Assembly (NCBI GenBank): GCA_021788365.1
Contig: JAJYKS010000004.1
Span: 1-64,000, forward strand
Length of the DNA: 64,000 nucleotides
Reading direction: 5' to 3'
DNA from: a bacterium
GTDB lineage: Bacteria; Patescibacteria; Microgenomatia; UBA1400; UBA12108
Below are positions 48,885 to 57,900 of this stretch, in pieces (within the stretch, counting starts at the first letter, position 1; each line of letters starts with the position of its first letter). Made by a program: the position numbers and the translations under genes. Under the pieces are notes generated by a model, which was not told where the DNA came from, ran no database searches, and saw only the letters and a program-made list of their open reading frames with translations.

Positions 48885-50798
48885 ATGTCTAAAACCATCG
48901 GAATAGATTTGGGTACCACCAACTCGTGTGTTGCGGTCATGGAGGGCGGCAAGCCCAAAGTGATCCCGAGCGCCGAAGGATCAAACACCATTCCCAGTAT
49001 TGTGGAACCCGTAAAGAACTTGGTTGGCCAAGTGGCCAAAAACCAAATGGTCCTAAATGCCAAGAACACCATCTACAGCGTAAAACGCTTGATGGGCCGC
49101 AAGATGAGCGACAAAATGGTGCAGGAAACCGTCAAAAAAGTACCGTACGAGGTGGTCGCCGGTTCTGCCGACATGGCCGCGGTGAAAGTAAACGGCAAAG
49201 TCTACACCCCACAAGAAATCTCCGCGAAGATCTTACAGAAATGCAAAGCCGACGCCGAGGCTTACCTTGGCGAGACGGTCACGGAGGCAGTCATCACCGT
49301 CCCCGCCTACTTCGACGACTCCCAGCGCCAGGCTACCAAACAGGCCGGTGAAATTGCCGGTCTCACGGTCAAGCGCATAGTAAACGAGCCCACAGCCGCA
49401 GCATTAGCTTACGGCCTGGACAAAAAGAAATCCGGCAAGATTGCGGTCTATGACCTCGGCGGCGGCACGTTCGACATCTCGGTATTGGAGATTGGCGACG
49501 GCGTCTTTGAGGTCAAAGCCACGAATGGCGATACATTCCTGGGTGGCGACGACTTCAACAACAAGATCATGGATTACATAGTCGCAGAATTTAAGAAAGA
49601 TCAGGGCGTCGACCTATCGGGCGACAAGCAGGCGCTGCAACGTATTCGCGACGCCGCCGAGAAAGCCAAGATAGAGCTGTCGAGCAGCCAGTCTGCCGAG
49701 ATCAACCAGCCATTTATTACCCAGGGCAAAGACGGTCCCCTCCACCTCACCATGACCTTGACTCGCGCCAAACTAGAGGAGCTCACGGACGACCTTATTC
49801 AAAGATCGATCGAGCCGGTCAAGAAATGCTTGGCAGATGCGAAGCTAAAACCCTCCGACATCGACGAAGTCGTGCTTGTGGGTGGCCAGACCCGCATGCC
49901 CAAAGTGCAACAAGTCGTGAAAGACTTCTTCGGCCGCGAGCCACACAAAGGCGTGAATCCTGACGAGGTAGTAGCGGTGGGCGCCGCAATTCAGGCCGGC
50001 ATCTTGGGCGGCGAAGTCAACGACATCTTGCTCCTGGACGTGACGCCCCTTACGCTCGGCATCGAGACGATGGGTGCAGTGATGACGCCTCTGATAGATC
50101 GCAACACCACCGTACCTACGAGCAAGAGCCAGGTGTTCTCGACAGCCGCAGACAACCAGCCACAGGTCGAGGTAAACGTACTCCAGGGCGAGCGCCCCAT
50201 GGCAACGGACAATAAGAGCTTGGGCCGCTTTGTCCTCGATGGTATCGCCCCCGCGCCTCGCGGCGTGCCGCAGATCGAGGTCACCTTTGACATCGATAGT
50301 AACGGTATCCTCCATGTTAGTGCCAAAGACAAGGGCACCGGCAAAGAGCAGAAGATCACCATAAAAAATGCTACGAACTTGTCGGACGAAGAAATCCAAA
50401 AGATGAAATCCGAGGCCGAGAAGCACGCCGAGGAAGACAAGGCCAAGAAGGCACTCGTAGAAAAGAAAAACGAAGCCGACAGCCTCATTTTCCAAACGGA
50501 AAAAACATTGAAGGACGCCGGTGACAAGATAACCGCCGATGAGAAAAAGGATATCGACGAAGCCGTAAAGGCGCTAAAAGAAGCGAAGGATAAAAGTGAC
50601 GCCACGGTCGAGTCTATCGACGAAGCGTTCAAGAAAGCCTCTGACGCTCTATCGAAATACGGTGAGCGCCTATACAAGGCGAGTTCTAACGAGCCGCAGT
50701 CATCCGAAGCTTCAGCGCAGGATGGTAAAGCCGAGCCGCCCAAGGGCGACCAACCGGAAGAGGGTCAGGTCGTCGACGACCCCGGTGACAAGAAATAA
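48885..50798 (+). CDS. dnaK: chaperone DnaK (Hsp70)
   Basis: 637 residues, full length. IGIDLGTTNSCVAVMEGGKP, VPAYFDDSQRQATKQAGEIA, the phosphate loop AVYDLGGGTFDISVLEI, VVLVGGQTRMPKVQ and the substrate domain (LLDVTPLTLGIETMG) through to an alpha lid and an acidic tail ending DDPGDKK. It binds unfolded segments and cycles with DnaJ and GrpE. A strong ribosome site (AAAAGGAGG). Third gene of the CIRCE operon; terminator at 50811. Confidence 0.97.
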   Translation: MSKTIGIDLGTTNSCVAVMEGGKPKVIPSAEGSNTIPSIVEPVKNLVGQVAKNQMVLNAKNTIYSVKRLMGRKMSDKMVQETVKKVPYEVVAGSADMAAVKVNGKVYTPQEISAKILQKCKADAEAYLGETVTEAVITVPAYFDDSQRQATKQAGEIAGLTVKRIVNEPTAAALAYGLDKKKSGKIAVYDLGGGTFDISVLEIGDGVFEVKATNGDTFLGGDDFNNKIMDYIVAEFKKDQGVDLSGDKQALQRIRDAAEKAKIELSSSQSAEINQPFITQGKDGPLHLTMTLTRAKLEELTDDLIQRSIEPVKKCLADAKLKPSDIDEVVLVGGQTRMPKVQQVVKDFFGREPHKGVNPDEVVAVGAAIQAGILGGEVNDILLLDVTPLTLGIETMGAVMTPLIDRNTTVPTSKSQVFSTAADNQPQVEVNVLQGERPMATDNKSLGRFVLDGIAPAPRGVPQIEVTFDIDSNGILHVSAKDKGTGKEQKITIKNATNLSDEEIQKMKSEAEKHAEEDKAKKALVEKKNEADSLIFQTEKTLKDAGDKITADEKKDIDEAVKALKEAKDKSDATVESIDEAFKKASDALSKYGERLYKASSNEPQSSEASAQDGKAEPPKGDQPEEGQVVDDPGDKK

Positions 50799-50810
50799 AG
50801 TTTAGTTGAT

Positions 50811-50834
50811 AAAAGCCCCCGCAAGGGGGCTTTT
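50811..50834 (+). terminator. rho-independent terminator after dnaK
   Basis: AAAAGCCCCC (50811-50820), loop GCAA, GGGGGCTTTT (50825-50834). Confidence 0.92.
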
Positions 50835-50845
50835 GCTTAATTAAT

Positions 50846-51415
50846 ATGAGCGCAGAATCAATAAATCTAAAAGATTGGATCGAAGAACTCGTTCACATTC
50901 AAAACGATGTCTATTTCCTATCGATAAATAATAAAGATTTTATTACCCTTTCAGAGGAATTTAATAGCAAAAGGCTGAATCCATTTGTATGGGAATTTAT
51001 AAAACGTAATTACGTGACTTCAATGTCAGTGGCTATTAGGAGATTAATGGACAATCGTAAAGATTGCCACAGCCTGCTAAAACTACTATCAAACATAGAA
51101 AGACGTTCATCGGACATAAATACAAAATGGTTTCTCGAACAATGGCCTGGCGGATCAGTGGAAACAAAGTTTAAAGAGTTTTTCGGTAATAATAATCACG
51201 TAAAAAAGCAAGTCATACAAAATCATATTGAAGAGTTAAAACGAGTTACAAGGGCAATTTGTGAGAGAACCAACATTTATGAAGCGCACAATGCAAAGAA
51301 AAAGGATCTAAAAATAATACCCACATACAGAGATGTTGATGTCGCAGTTGACACAATCAAAGTAGTATATGCCAAATACTGGTATCTTCTGAAACAAGGG
51401 GATCTTTCGATTTAA
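50846..51415 (+). CDS. hypothetical protein, possibly HEPN/AbiU2-like
   Basis: 189 residues, mostly helical and clearly more AT-rich than dnaK before it. The block NPFVWEFIKRNYVTSMSVAIRRLMDNRKDCHSLLKLL resembles the AbiU2/HEPN-type pattern (w......n......l.l.Rl.D......sl..ll), a family linked to abortive infection and toxin systems; R and D of R(R)LMD stand out. The usual RxxxxH nuclease motif is not obvious. No antitoxin-like gene is beside it. The call is tentative; it may simply be an acquired gene of unknown role. It starts 12 bases after the dnaK terminator. Confidence 0.5.
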   Translation: MSAESINLKDWIEELVHIQNDVYFLSINNKDFITLSEEFNSKRLNPFVWEFIKRNYVTSMSVAIRRLMDNRKDCHSLLKLLSNIERRSSDINTKWFLEQWPGGSVETKFKEFFGNNNHVKKQVIQNHIEELKRVTRAICERTNIYEAHNAKKKDLKIIPTYRDVDVAVDTIKVVYAKYWYLLKQGDLSI

Positions 51416-51552
51416 ACTGGACTGATTCTCATTACCTTTGTCTTGCAGGACTGCCACCTCATCCATAAACTTTTCGCCAAATAGTCTGATAGTTCGAATC
51501 ATTAAACTTACGAAGTTACCACTATTGGCATAACATAGGTTAGAATAATACT

Positions 51553-51843
51553 ATGAGTATGGAAGATTTTTTCGCAAGACTTAAGGAAAACGAAGAGCCG
51601 ACGAAGGAAATTGAAGTTCCATCAAGAAAGGGTGTCCCTACCAATACGCTATTAGACGCATCGGACGAAAGCTCTTCACAGACAGCAGATATCGCTGAGG
51701 GTCTACGCTGGGGACATACTGAAGGAAATATGCACTCAGGTGGAGCGCTCATGCAACTAGTTAATTTTTGCGCACACGCCATAGGACTAGGAACAAGAGG
51801 AAAGCGCTCACACAACAATCGGGACGATTTTACGATTAGCTAA
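51553..51843 (+). CDS. small hypothetical protein
   Basis: 96 residues (or 94 from the second ATG). An acidic helical start (MEDFFARLKENEEPTKEIEV), then a low-complexity Ser/Asp region and a His/Gly-rich end (GHTEGNMHSGGALMQLVNFC, AHAIGLGTRGKRSHNN). No membrane helix, no family recognised. The 137 bases before it hold no gene; an AT-rich TAGAAT box lies just ahead of the start. It may be a real small gene of the accessory stretch. Confidence 0.45.
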   Translation: MSMEDFFARLKENEEPTKEIEVPSRKGVPTNTLLDASDESSSQTADIAEGLRWGHTEGNMHSGGALMQLVNFCAHAIGLGTRGKRSHNNRDDFTIS

Positions 51844-51937
51844 CTTGAATGGAATCGTGTGTTAATGTGTCAGCAATTCATTCTCTCCACGGCGGTGGTC
51901 ACCAAAGTAAGCTTGACCCATCTGGGATAATAACTCC

Positions 51938-52324
51938 ATGTGTCCAGAACATGCAGGTGTTGTCATAATCGACGACGAAACCGAAAATCTAGCTGATATC
52001 AGCCAGTGTCTACAACAAGAAGGTCATCAAGTTATTGGAGAATATCAAAGTTTCGTTGCAGTAAAAGAGGCTCTTGAAAATAAGACCTTCCCCTTTGGTC
52101 TGGTCCAAGTGATTATCGCCGACGCCGCGGCGGGAAGAAATCCCCTAGGCGCACCTGCAATTCGTGAAATTAGGGCCGCAGCAGATGAGCTTGGCATTAA
52201 AATGGCTTACGTTATTGGCAATAGCTCGATGTATCCAGTCGAAGGAGCGAACATAAATAATATCGGAAAAGATTTAAGCGCGTTACCCAAGCTAGTTACC
52301 GCCGCACCCGACGTCTTAAAATAA
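51938..52324 (+). CDS. stand-alone receiver-like protein
   Basis: 128 residues with the CheY/REC pattern: VVIIDDETENLADISQCLQQ (acidic pair), a candidate phosphate-accepting Asp in VIIADAAAGRN, AYVIGNSS (Ser after strand 4) and GKD (the conserved Lys after strand 5). The region after the Asp is unlike the usual D.mMPgmdG, so it may be a degenerate or specialised receiver. No output domain and no kinase nearby. It lies between the small hypothetical gene and the hydrolase, 19 bases before the latter. Confidence 0.6.
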   Translation: MCPEHAGVVIIDDETENLADISQCLQQEGHQVIGEYQSFVAVKEALENKTFPFGLVQVIIADAAAGRNPLGAPAIREIRAAADELGIKMAYVIGNSSMYPVEGANINNIGKDLSALPKLVTAAPDVLK

Positions 52325-52343
52325 GTCTTGTTACAATACCCTC

Positions 52344-52958
52344 ATGCCAGGAATATTATTTCTCCACGGCGGCGGCCACTCGAGCCACACCCGCTACACG
52401 AAACTCGAAGAGAAATTTAACAAGCTTGGTATTTTCACTCGTGCTTTCGACCATCACGCCACTTCCCTCGCCGGCCGTCTCGCCGAAGCAGAGACCGAAC
52501 TCGCGCAACTAAAAAAAGATCACCACCTTACCGACGCGGACGTTTTCATTTGGGGCTCCAGCATGGGCGGGCACGTGGCCTGCCGGCTCGCGGAGAGTCA
52601 CCCCACACTCCGCGGTCTCATCCTCCAGTCGGCAGCCGCCTACTCCGAGGCAGCCGAGAATATCCCGTTTGGCCCAGCCTTCACCGCCGAGCTGCAGCGG
52701 GAGGGGAGCTGGCAAGATAGTCCCGCCTTCGCGGCAATAGATACGTTCGCCGGTCCCGTACTGGTCATGTACGGGGAGGGAGACGACGTGATCCCAGTGG
52801 GGGTAAAAGACAAATATCGAGCCCGCGCGGGCAAAAATGGGAACTACTTCACCCTCCCCGGTGCCGGCCACTCACTCCTCCGTCCCGGCACGCCGAGCGC
52901 GTTCACGGCCTGGGACACCATACTCTCCCACGCCATCGACTTTGTTAAACAAAATTAG
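52344..52958 (+). CDS. alpha/beta hydrolase
   Basis: 204 residues with LFLHGGGHSSHTRY (oxyanion strand), nucleophile elbow GSSMGGHVA, the Asp in MYGEGDDVIPV and the His in PGAGHSLL: a complete Ser-Asp-His triad. Substrate not known; dienelactone-hydrolase-like esterases look similar. A near copy of the HGGGH coding text (17 of 19 bases) occurs upstream at about 51882-51900 in non-coding sequence. Confidence 0.85.
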   Translation: MPGILFLHGGGHSSHTRYTKLEEKFNKLGIFTRAFDHHATSLAGRLAEAETELAQLKKDHHLTDADVFIWGSSMGGHVACRLAESHPTLRGLILQSAAAYSEAAENIPFGPAFTAELQREGSWQDSPAFAAIDTFAGPVLVMYGEGDDVIPVGVKDKYRARAGKNGNYFTLPGAGHSLLRPGTPSAFTAWDTILSHAIDFVKQN

Positions 52959-53003
52959 ATTGCATACCAGGTATGTGATCTGGTGATATTGGGATAATTC
53001 AAG

Positions 53004-53031
53004 AACTACTATTATTCGAATAATAGTAGTT
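53004..53031. promoter_or_regulatory. 28-base perfect palindrome between hydrolase and HIT genes
   Basis: Two exact 14-base arms meet at TTCGAA. AT-rich, with only TTTT after it, so it may be a weak terminator or an operator for the HIT gene 24 bases downstream. Confidence 0.5.
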
Positions 53032-53054
53032 TTAGAAATTGCTAGAATACTCCT

Positions 53055-53525
53055 ATGTACTCGCACGTCCCCAAAGATTACATTTGTCCCATCTGTCTAG
53101 GAGTAAGCGGCGTGGAGGGCAAAGGCACACTTCTTCTCCAGCAAGACGTCATATATCAGGGCAAAATCGTTACGGCATTTATTAATTCGTTCTGGATTAA
53201 AAATAACCCCGGCCACGTCATTGTGGTACCCAATGAGCATGTAGAAAACGTATATGATCTGTCTCCCGACCTGGCTACCCACATTTTTGTAATTGCCCAG
53301 AAAATCTCCCTCGCGATGAAGGTGGCATACAAATGCGACGGCATCACGCTCCTCCAAAACAACGAACCAGCGGGTGGCCAACACGCCTTCCACTATCATC
53401 TCCACATTTTTCCTCGCTACGACGGCGACGAGCTACACAAACATATGGACAACAAACAGCTCGCTGATCCTGCCTCTCGCGCCACATACGCTGCAAAAAT
53501 CCGTCGCTACTTCAACACGAAATAA
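53055..53525 (+). CDS. HIT-family nucleotide hydrolase/transferase
   Basis: 156 residues. The histidine triad HYHLHIFPR (HxHxH) and the upstream NNPGHVIVVPNEHVENVYDL are typical; CPIC near the start with the later His may hold zinc as in bacterial HIT/HinT-like and GalT-like members. It hydrolyses nucleoside phosphoramidates or dinucleotides in known relatives. It lies in a run of small separate enzymes. Confidence 0.88.
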   Translation: MYSHVPKDYICPICLGVSGVEGKGTLLLQQDVIYQGKIVTAFINSFWIKNNPGHVIVVPNEHVENVYDLSPDLATHIFVIAQKISLAMKVAYKCDGITLLQNNEPAGGQHAFHYHLHIFPRYDGDELHKHMDNKQLADPASRATYAAKIRRYFNTK

Positions 53526-53561
53526 TGGCGAGATAGTATCTTATCTTGCTACAATATTCAT

Positions 53562-54122
53562 ATGCAACATCCTCGTCTGTTTCTCATTCACGGTTGGGGT
53601 GGCAGTCCCCAAAAGGATTGGATGCCGTGGGCAAAGAAAGCATGGGAAGAAAAAGGGTTCGACGTCTACCTTCCCCCAATGCCGGACACTGACATGCCCA
53701 AAATAGACGCATGGGTTGGCTATCTTACTACGCTCGTAGGAGAACTGCGGCCCAGCGACGTATTTGTCGGCCACAGTATTGGTTGCCAAACCATCCTTCG
53801 CTATCTCGAAAAACAGCAAGGGAAGGTGGACAAGGTTGTGCTTGTTGCGCCGTGGTTCACGCTCACCAATCTCGAAAACGCTGCAGCATGGACGATCGCC
53901 GATCCATGGTTAAAGTCTACAATGAACTTCGCACAAATTATCCCAAAAGCCAATACATTCGTAACAATTTTTTCCGATAATGATCCTTGGGTGCCGTACG
54001 GCGAAAACAAAACACTTTTTGAGCAAAAGTTGCATCCCAAAATAGTGACGCTTCACGCCAAAGGTCACATGACGGATGAAGAAGGTGTGTCAGAGCTTCC
54101 CGAGCTTCTACTCGAGTTATAA
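53562..54122 (+). CDS. RBBP9/YdeN-type serine hydrolase
   Basis: 186 residues, a compact alpha/beta hydrolase: FLIHGWGGSPQKDWMPW, FVGHSIGCQTIL (nucleophile Ser), VAPWF, FSDNDPWVP (Asp) and HAKGHMTDEEG (His). The GWGGSP..W.pW start and the lack of a lid are specific to the RBBP9/YdeN family, whose substrates are not known. Followed 7 bases later by the TPR gene. Confidence 0.88.
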   Translation: MQHPRLFLIHGWGGSPQKDWMPWAKKAWEEKGFDVYLPPMPDTDMPKIDAWVGYLTTLVGELRPSDVFVGHSIGCQTILRYLEKQQGKVDKVVLVAPWFTLTNLENAAAWTIADPWLKSTMNFAQIIPKANTFVTIFSDNDPWVPYGENKTLFEQKLHPKIVTLHAKGHMTDEEGVSELPELLLEL

Positions 54123-54129
54123 TACGTGC

Positions 54130-54804
54130 ATGCAACTATCGGAGGCACAAGAATTAGTCAAACAGGGCGAAGCACGGCGGGAAGCAGCAGATTTCGAGGG
54201 TGCGATTAAATTCCTCACCGAAGCTATAAAGCTGCTCACAAAAGAGAAATCGTACGCCGACCTGGTCGTCGCCTACAAAGATCTCTCCCTCACCTACGTC
54301 CACAAATATAACTATGGTGAGGGTAGTAGCAACTTAGACAAGGCCAAACAATACGCCGAGGGAATGCTCACAGTTGCCAGGAAACACGCTCCAGATTCTA
54401 TCGCCCTTGCCTACTTCACACTCGCCAAAGCTGTAGAGCTACAAGGCGATCTTACCGCAGCCCGCACAGCATATAAACAAGCGTTGGAGTTATATAAGGG
54501 CTCGCTCGCCGAGCGTGGTGACTATCGCTATCACTACGGCGAGGCGCTCTACATAACCGGCGATAAGAGCGAGGGGAAGCGGCAAATGGAGACGGGGCTC
54601 GCCGAGATTCGCGATGGGGTCGGGGAGGTGGACGACTTCCTCACCGCCGTGTGGGAAACACGCTGTCTCATACGACTGGCATACGTTCTAAATAGTGATG
54701 ACCCGGCTGCAGCCACTAAATATCGGGGAGAAGCAAAAAACCATCTCGAGGCAGACCTCCGCCTCGTCATCCTAAAAAAACAATTCCTCGAGCTCTTTTT
54801 TTAG
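54130..54804 (+). CDS. TPR-repeat protein
   Basis: 224 residues from the ATG at 54130 (MQLSEAQELVKQGEA); the longer frame overlaps the hydrolase. Helical pairs fit three to five tetratricopeptide repeats, for example AQELVKQGEARREAADFEGA, IALAYFTLAKAVELQGDLTA and YHYGEALYITGDKSEGKRQM. TPR arrays bind other proteins. No signal peptide, so cytoplasmic. It precedes the 1455-residue gene by 128 bases, and no partner is evident. Confidence 0.78.
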   Translation: MQLSEAQELVKQGEARREAADFEGAIKFLTEAIKLLTKEKSYADLVVAYKDLSLTYVHKYNYGEGSSNLDKAKQYAEGMLTVARKHAPDSIALAYFTLAKAVELQGDLTAARTAYKQALELYKGSLAERGDYRYHYGEALYITGDKSEGKRQMETGLAEIRDGVGEVDDFLTAVWETRCLIRLAYVLNSDDPAAATKYRGEAKNHLEADLRLVILKKQFLELFF

Positions 54805-54932
54805 CATAACCCATAGGCAGATCTAATCACCAAAAAGACGCTAACCAGCACAAAACCGTAGCTGCGGAATCCTCACAGATATATGCTTGCAGGCTTTCCC
54901 ACACCCAAATAATAGTCCATAATCAATACATC

Positions 54933-57900
54933 ATGGTAATGGAAAATACTAAGGTAGAAATACTTGACAAGGGAGAGCCGGGCGGGCTCGTACCTAATAG
55001 ATATCGTAGAATCTTACACAAGCAAATGCGCATAAGTCCCCGCTTAAGAAGTGCTCTTGCTGCGAGAGATGATTTATCAAATGATGATGCCAATCAGACA
55101 GTTATAGCCAAAGCCCCACCACGAAGGGAAATAGAGCAACCGGTGGCGCAGGAAAAAGTTGATTTTGTCGCTTACACGGAGGCTGCTCTTAATAAAGGAA
55201 ACGTCCCCGCAGAAATACTAGCTCACATGCGTGCGGATAAAGCGGTAATTTTTGAGACAGCAAACACTCGAGAAATAGGTATAGGCGGAGGATTTGATGC
55301 AGTCGACCAAATGGTTATAGCAGACTATACACAACACGCAGCACGCGGACCATATGAAGTAGCACAAGGAATGATAGATAATGGATTTCTTGAATCTAAA
55401 AGCCCAGGATGGAAACGTCCATCAATTGAAATAGACAAACAAGACTCACAAGAGACCTTTACCGGCGAACAAACATTTGATGGTGCCAAGGCCATTGTTG
55501 GTCGGAACATGGGGGTCCTCCGCAAGAACTCACTAACGGTACTCCGAAGAGATACAGAGCTATATGCCAGAAAGGCCAATGGTCGCCCCAAAATGGGAGG
55601 ATTCGGCCAAGGATTAAAAATCCACTTATGTACGGCAGTCTCTACGCCACAAGACCGTCGCAATGTGGTGAAAGTGTTTTTACGTGAAGCAAAGTGGAAC
55701 GCATGGCAACGTGAAGATCTCGAAAGATATGTTGCGTCCCCAGCGCCATCGCCAGAACATGCCTCATTTGCCTATGTGCAGGCAAGAGACCCAGACACAA
55801 ATACGTATTATCGCGCCTACGCGTATCGCGAACCTACCATGGCAAATGGTGTAGAAATCTGGAACTTAAAATACGTTTTTGTCGATATCGATGAAAATAA
55901 TTTGCCCGAAGAAGATAAAGATATGGTTGTGTGTGCTCACGTTAATCCCGACACCGAACAAATAAGTGCGTGGAACGATGCTCCTTGGAACATATTACAA
56001 ATGAACCCGTATTATCCCTCAGAAGAAAGTTTGGTGCGTACAGATAATGACGCGCGTCCAACAGCCGCTATCAGCCGATACTATGCAGCAGAGCTCGCAG
56101 AATTACCCGAAGCTCACGATTCCACATGGGATGTCGAAGAAATAGATTGGCCAGAGGGGGTAGTAATACCGCGGCGAATCTTCCCGGGGATTCATGTCGA
56201 GGGGCTAAGACTAAGGGTAAAAAATGACAACTGGGACGGATCGGCAATAAGAACTTGGAATATCAACCCACGCGGAGACACAACACTTCTTAAGAGAATT
56301 CATCGTGAAAGTGACTCTGTGCACGTAGATGGAGATACAAAGCCTATTTTCAGCGCCTGTGTTATGAGTCGGAAGGATCTTAACCAATGGAAAGACTTAA
56401 TGGAGCGTGTGCTAAACGCTCAAAGTGAAACCCGCGTCTCACAACTCCTCGAAGTACAAGCATTGCGTGATTATTACCTTCTATCCTCAACGGCTCGGCA
56501 AGCGTTGATAGACGCATTTCATGAAGTGGCACCACAAGCAGAACAAAGTTTTTATTCCGACACTACACTCCTTGCAGTTTGGAGGGCAAAAACTGGTAAA
56601 GACAAAGTGGCACCTGCCAGAGTCGACCCAGCACTATCGAGTACTCTACGCAAAGCAGAGCTAACTGATTGTGATTCGATCGCACGAGCCTGCCTAACGG
56701 AAGGTACAGGACTATCAAATTGGCACGAATCACGCATAGAAGTACACGACATTTCAACAACCGCAGACAATGTAAAAAGGAATAATAAATCGCCAGGAAA
56801 ACAGATTGTAGAAAATATCCTGGGAGAAAGAGGTGAGAGACTATTCCCTGGCGTTACCACATACGCCCGAATCAACGCCGACACGATAGAAATTGCTATT
56901 AGCGGTTTAGTCGACAGTCGAAACAGGCCATACACCACGTTCTTAGAACCAGAAAAAGAGGGAAATACCGAGTATGTGATTAAAAAAGACGCTTCAGAGC
57001 TGTTATCGTCTCTCGGAAAAGGAGGAGTTAATACAAACATATTCTTCCAATCCGACACTCCAAATTTTGGTGTTGGGGTGAAATGCCTAACTGTTAAAAG
57101 AGTTGGCGCCAAAACCTTTGGAGTAATAGGAGAATCCAATCAAAGCCTAGGGCAGGTGGTTCCCACAAGGGGGATTGTTATCCAATTCAAGGGTACGTCA
57201 GCCGCGATCGATGGACTCACTAAAGACTTGGATGGTTACTTTACCAAACTTAACCCAATGGTTATTAAACACACAGATGCAGCGCTAAAAATCGTTGACG
57301 AACAACTTCGATACCTAAAAGAACAGTGTGAGAGCACCAAAAATGAATTGGAAACAATTCGGCGTAATGCCCTAGGGAACCTAGCAGATGGTCAAACTCT
57401 TCGCCCCTCCGTACGAGCTCGCCATGCTGGGCGCCAAGGCGTGGGTGGTGGAGCACGCGGAGAATATTCCATAGAAGTTGCCGATACTAATCGTTCTATC
57501 TGGCTTCCGGGCGCTAGCGAGGAAACCATTATTTATACCCCTCACGATGCAACATCCTGGATAGAGGGATCGGAGACGCGAGACCACGCCCCTCGCATTC
57601 ACTTTAGAGTGACAGAGGTCGGTGGCGACAGTGGACATAAACTTCCAAATAACATCTCTATTTCCACCAGTAGTAATATCAATTTCGACGAATGGGGTAA
57701 TGCCACGGGCAAAAGAGAAGAATCGCTTTTTCGTTTTGTAGGAGAAGTGAATGGAGAATCGGTCTGGAGAACAAGCGGGGCAAGAGCAGATTATTTTAGG
57801 AACAGAACAGACGCGTTTGGCGCTCTCTATACCTCTGTTATTACGTTTGAAGAGCCATTAGAAATTGCCAATGGAGACGCACGCATACTTCCAATACCAG

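Noticed and set aside
49991..50743. Long open frame on the minus strand opposite dnaK
   Set aside because: Low-complexity Ser/Phe-rich shadow of dnaK; codon bias of the plus strand explains it.
51882..51900. A 19-base stretch almost equal to the HGGGH coding text of the hydrolase at 52344
   Set aside because: It could be a gene remnant, but the likeness ends after about ten codons, the frame soon stops, and short GC-rich matches like this may arise by chance.
55085..57240. GHKL ATPase domain in the 1455-residue protein
   Set aside because: FGxGxK blocks and an N-box-like EVAQGMIDN were seen, but the N-box Asn and the DxGxG box are missing, so I do not annotate the domain.
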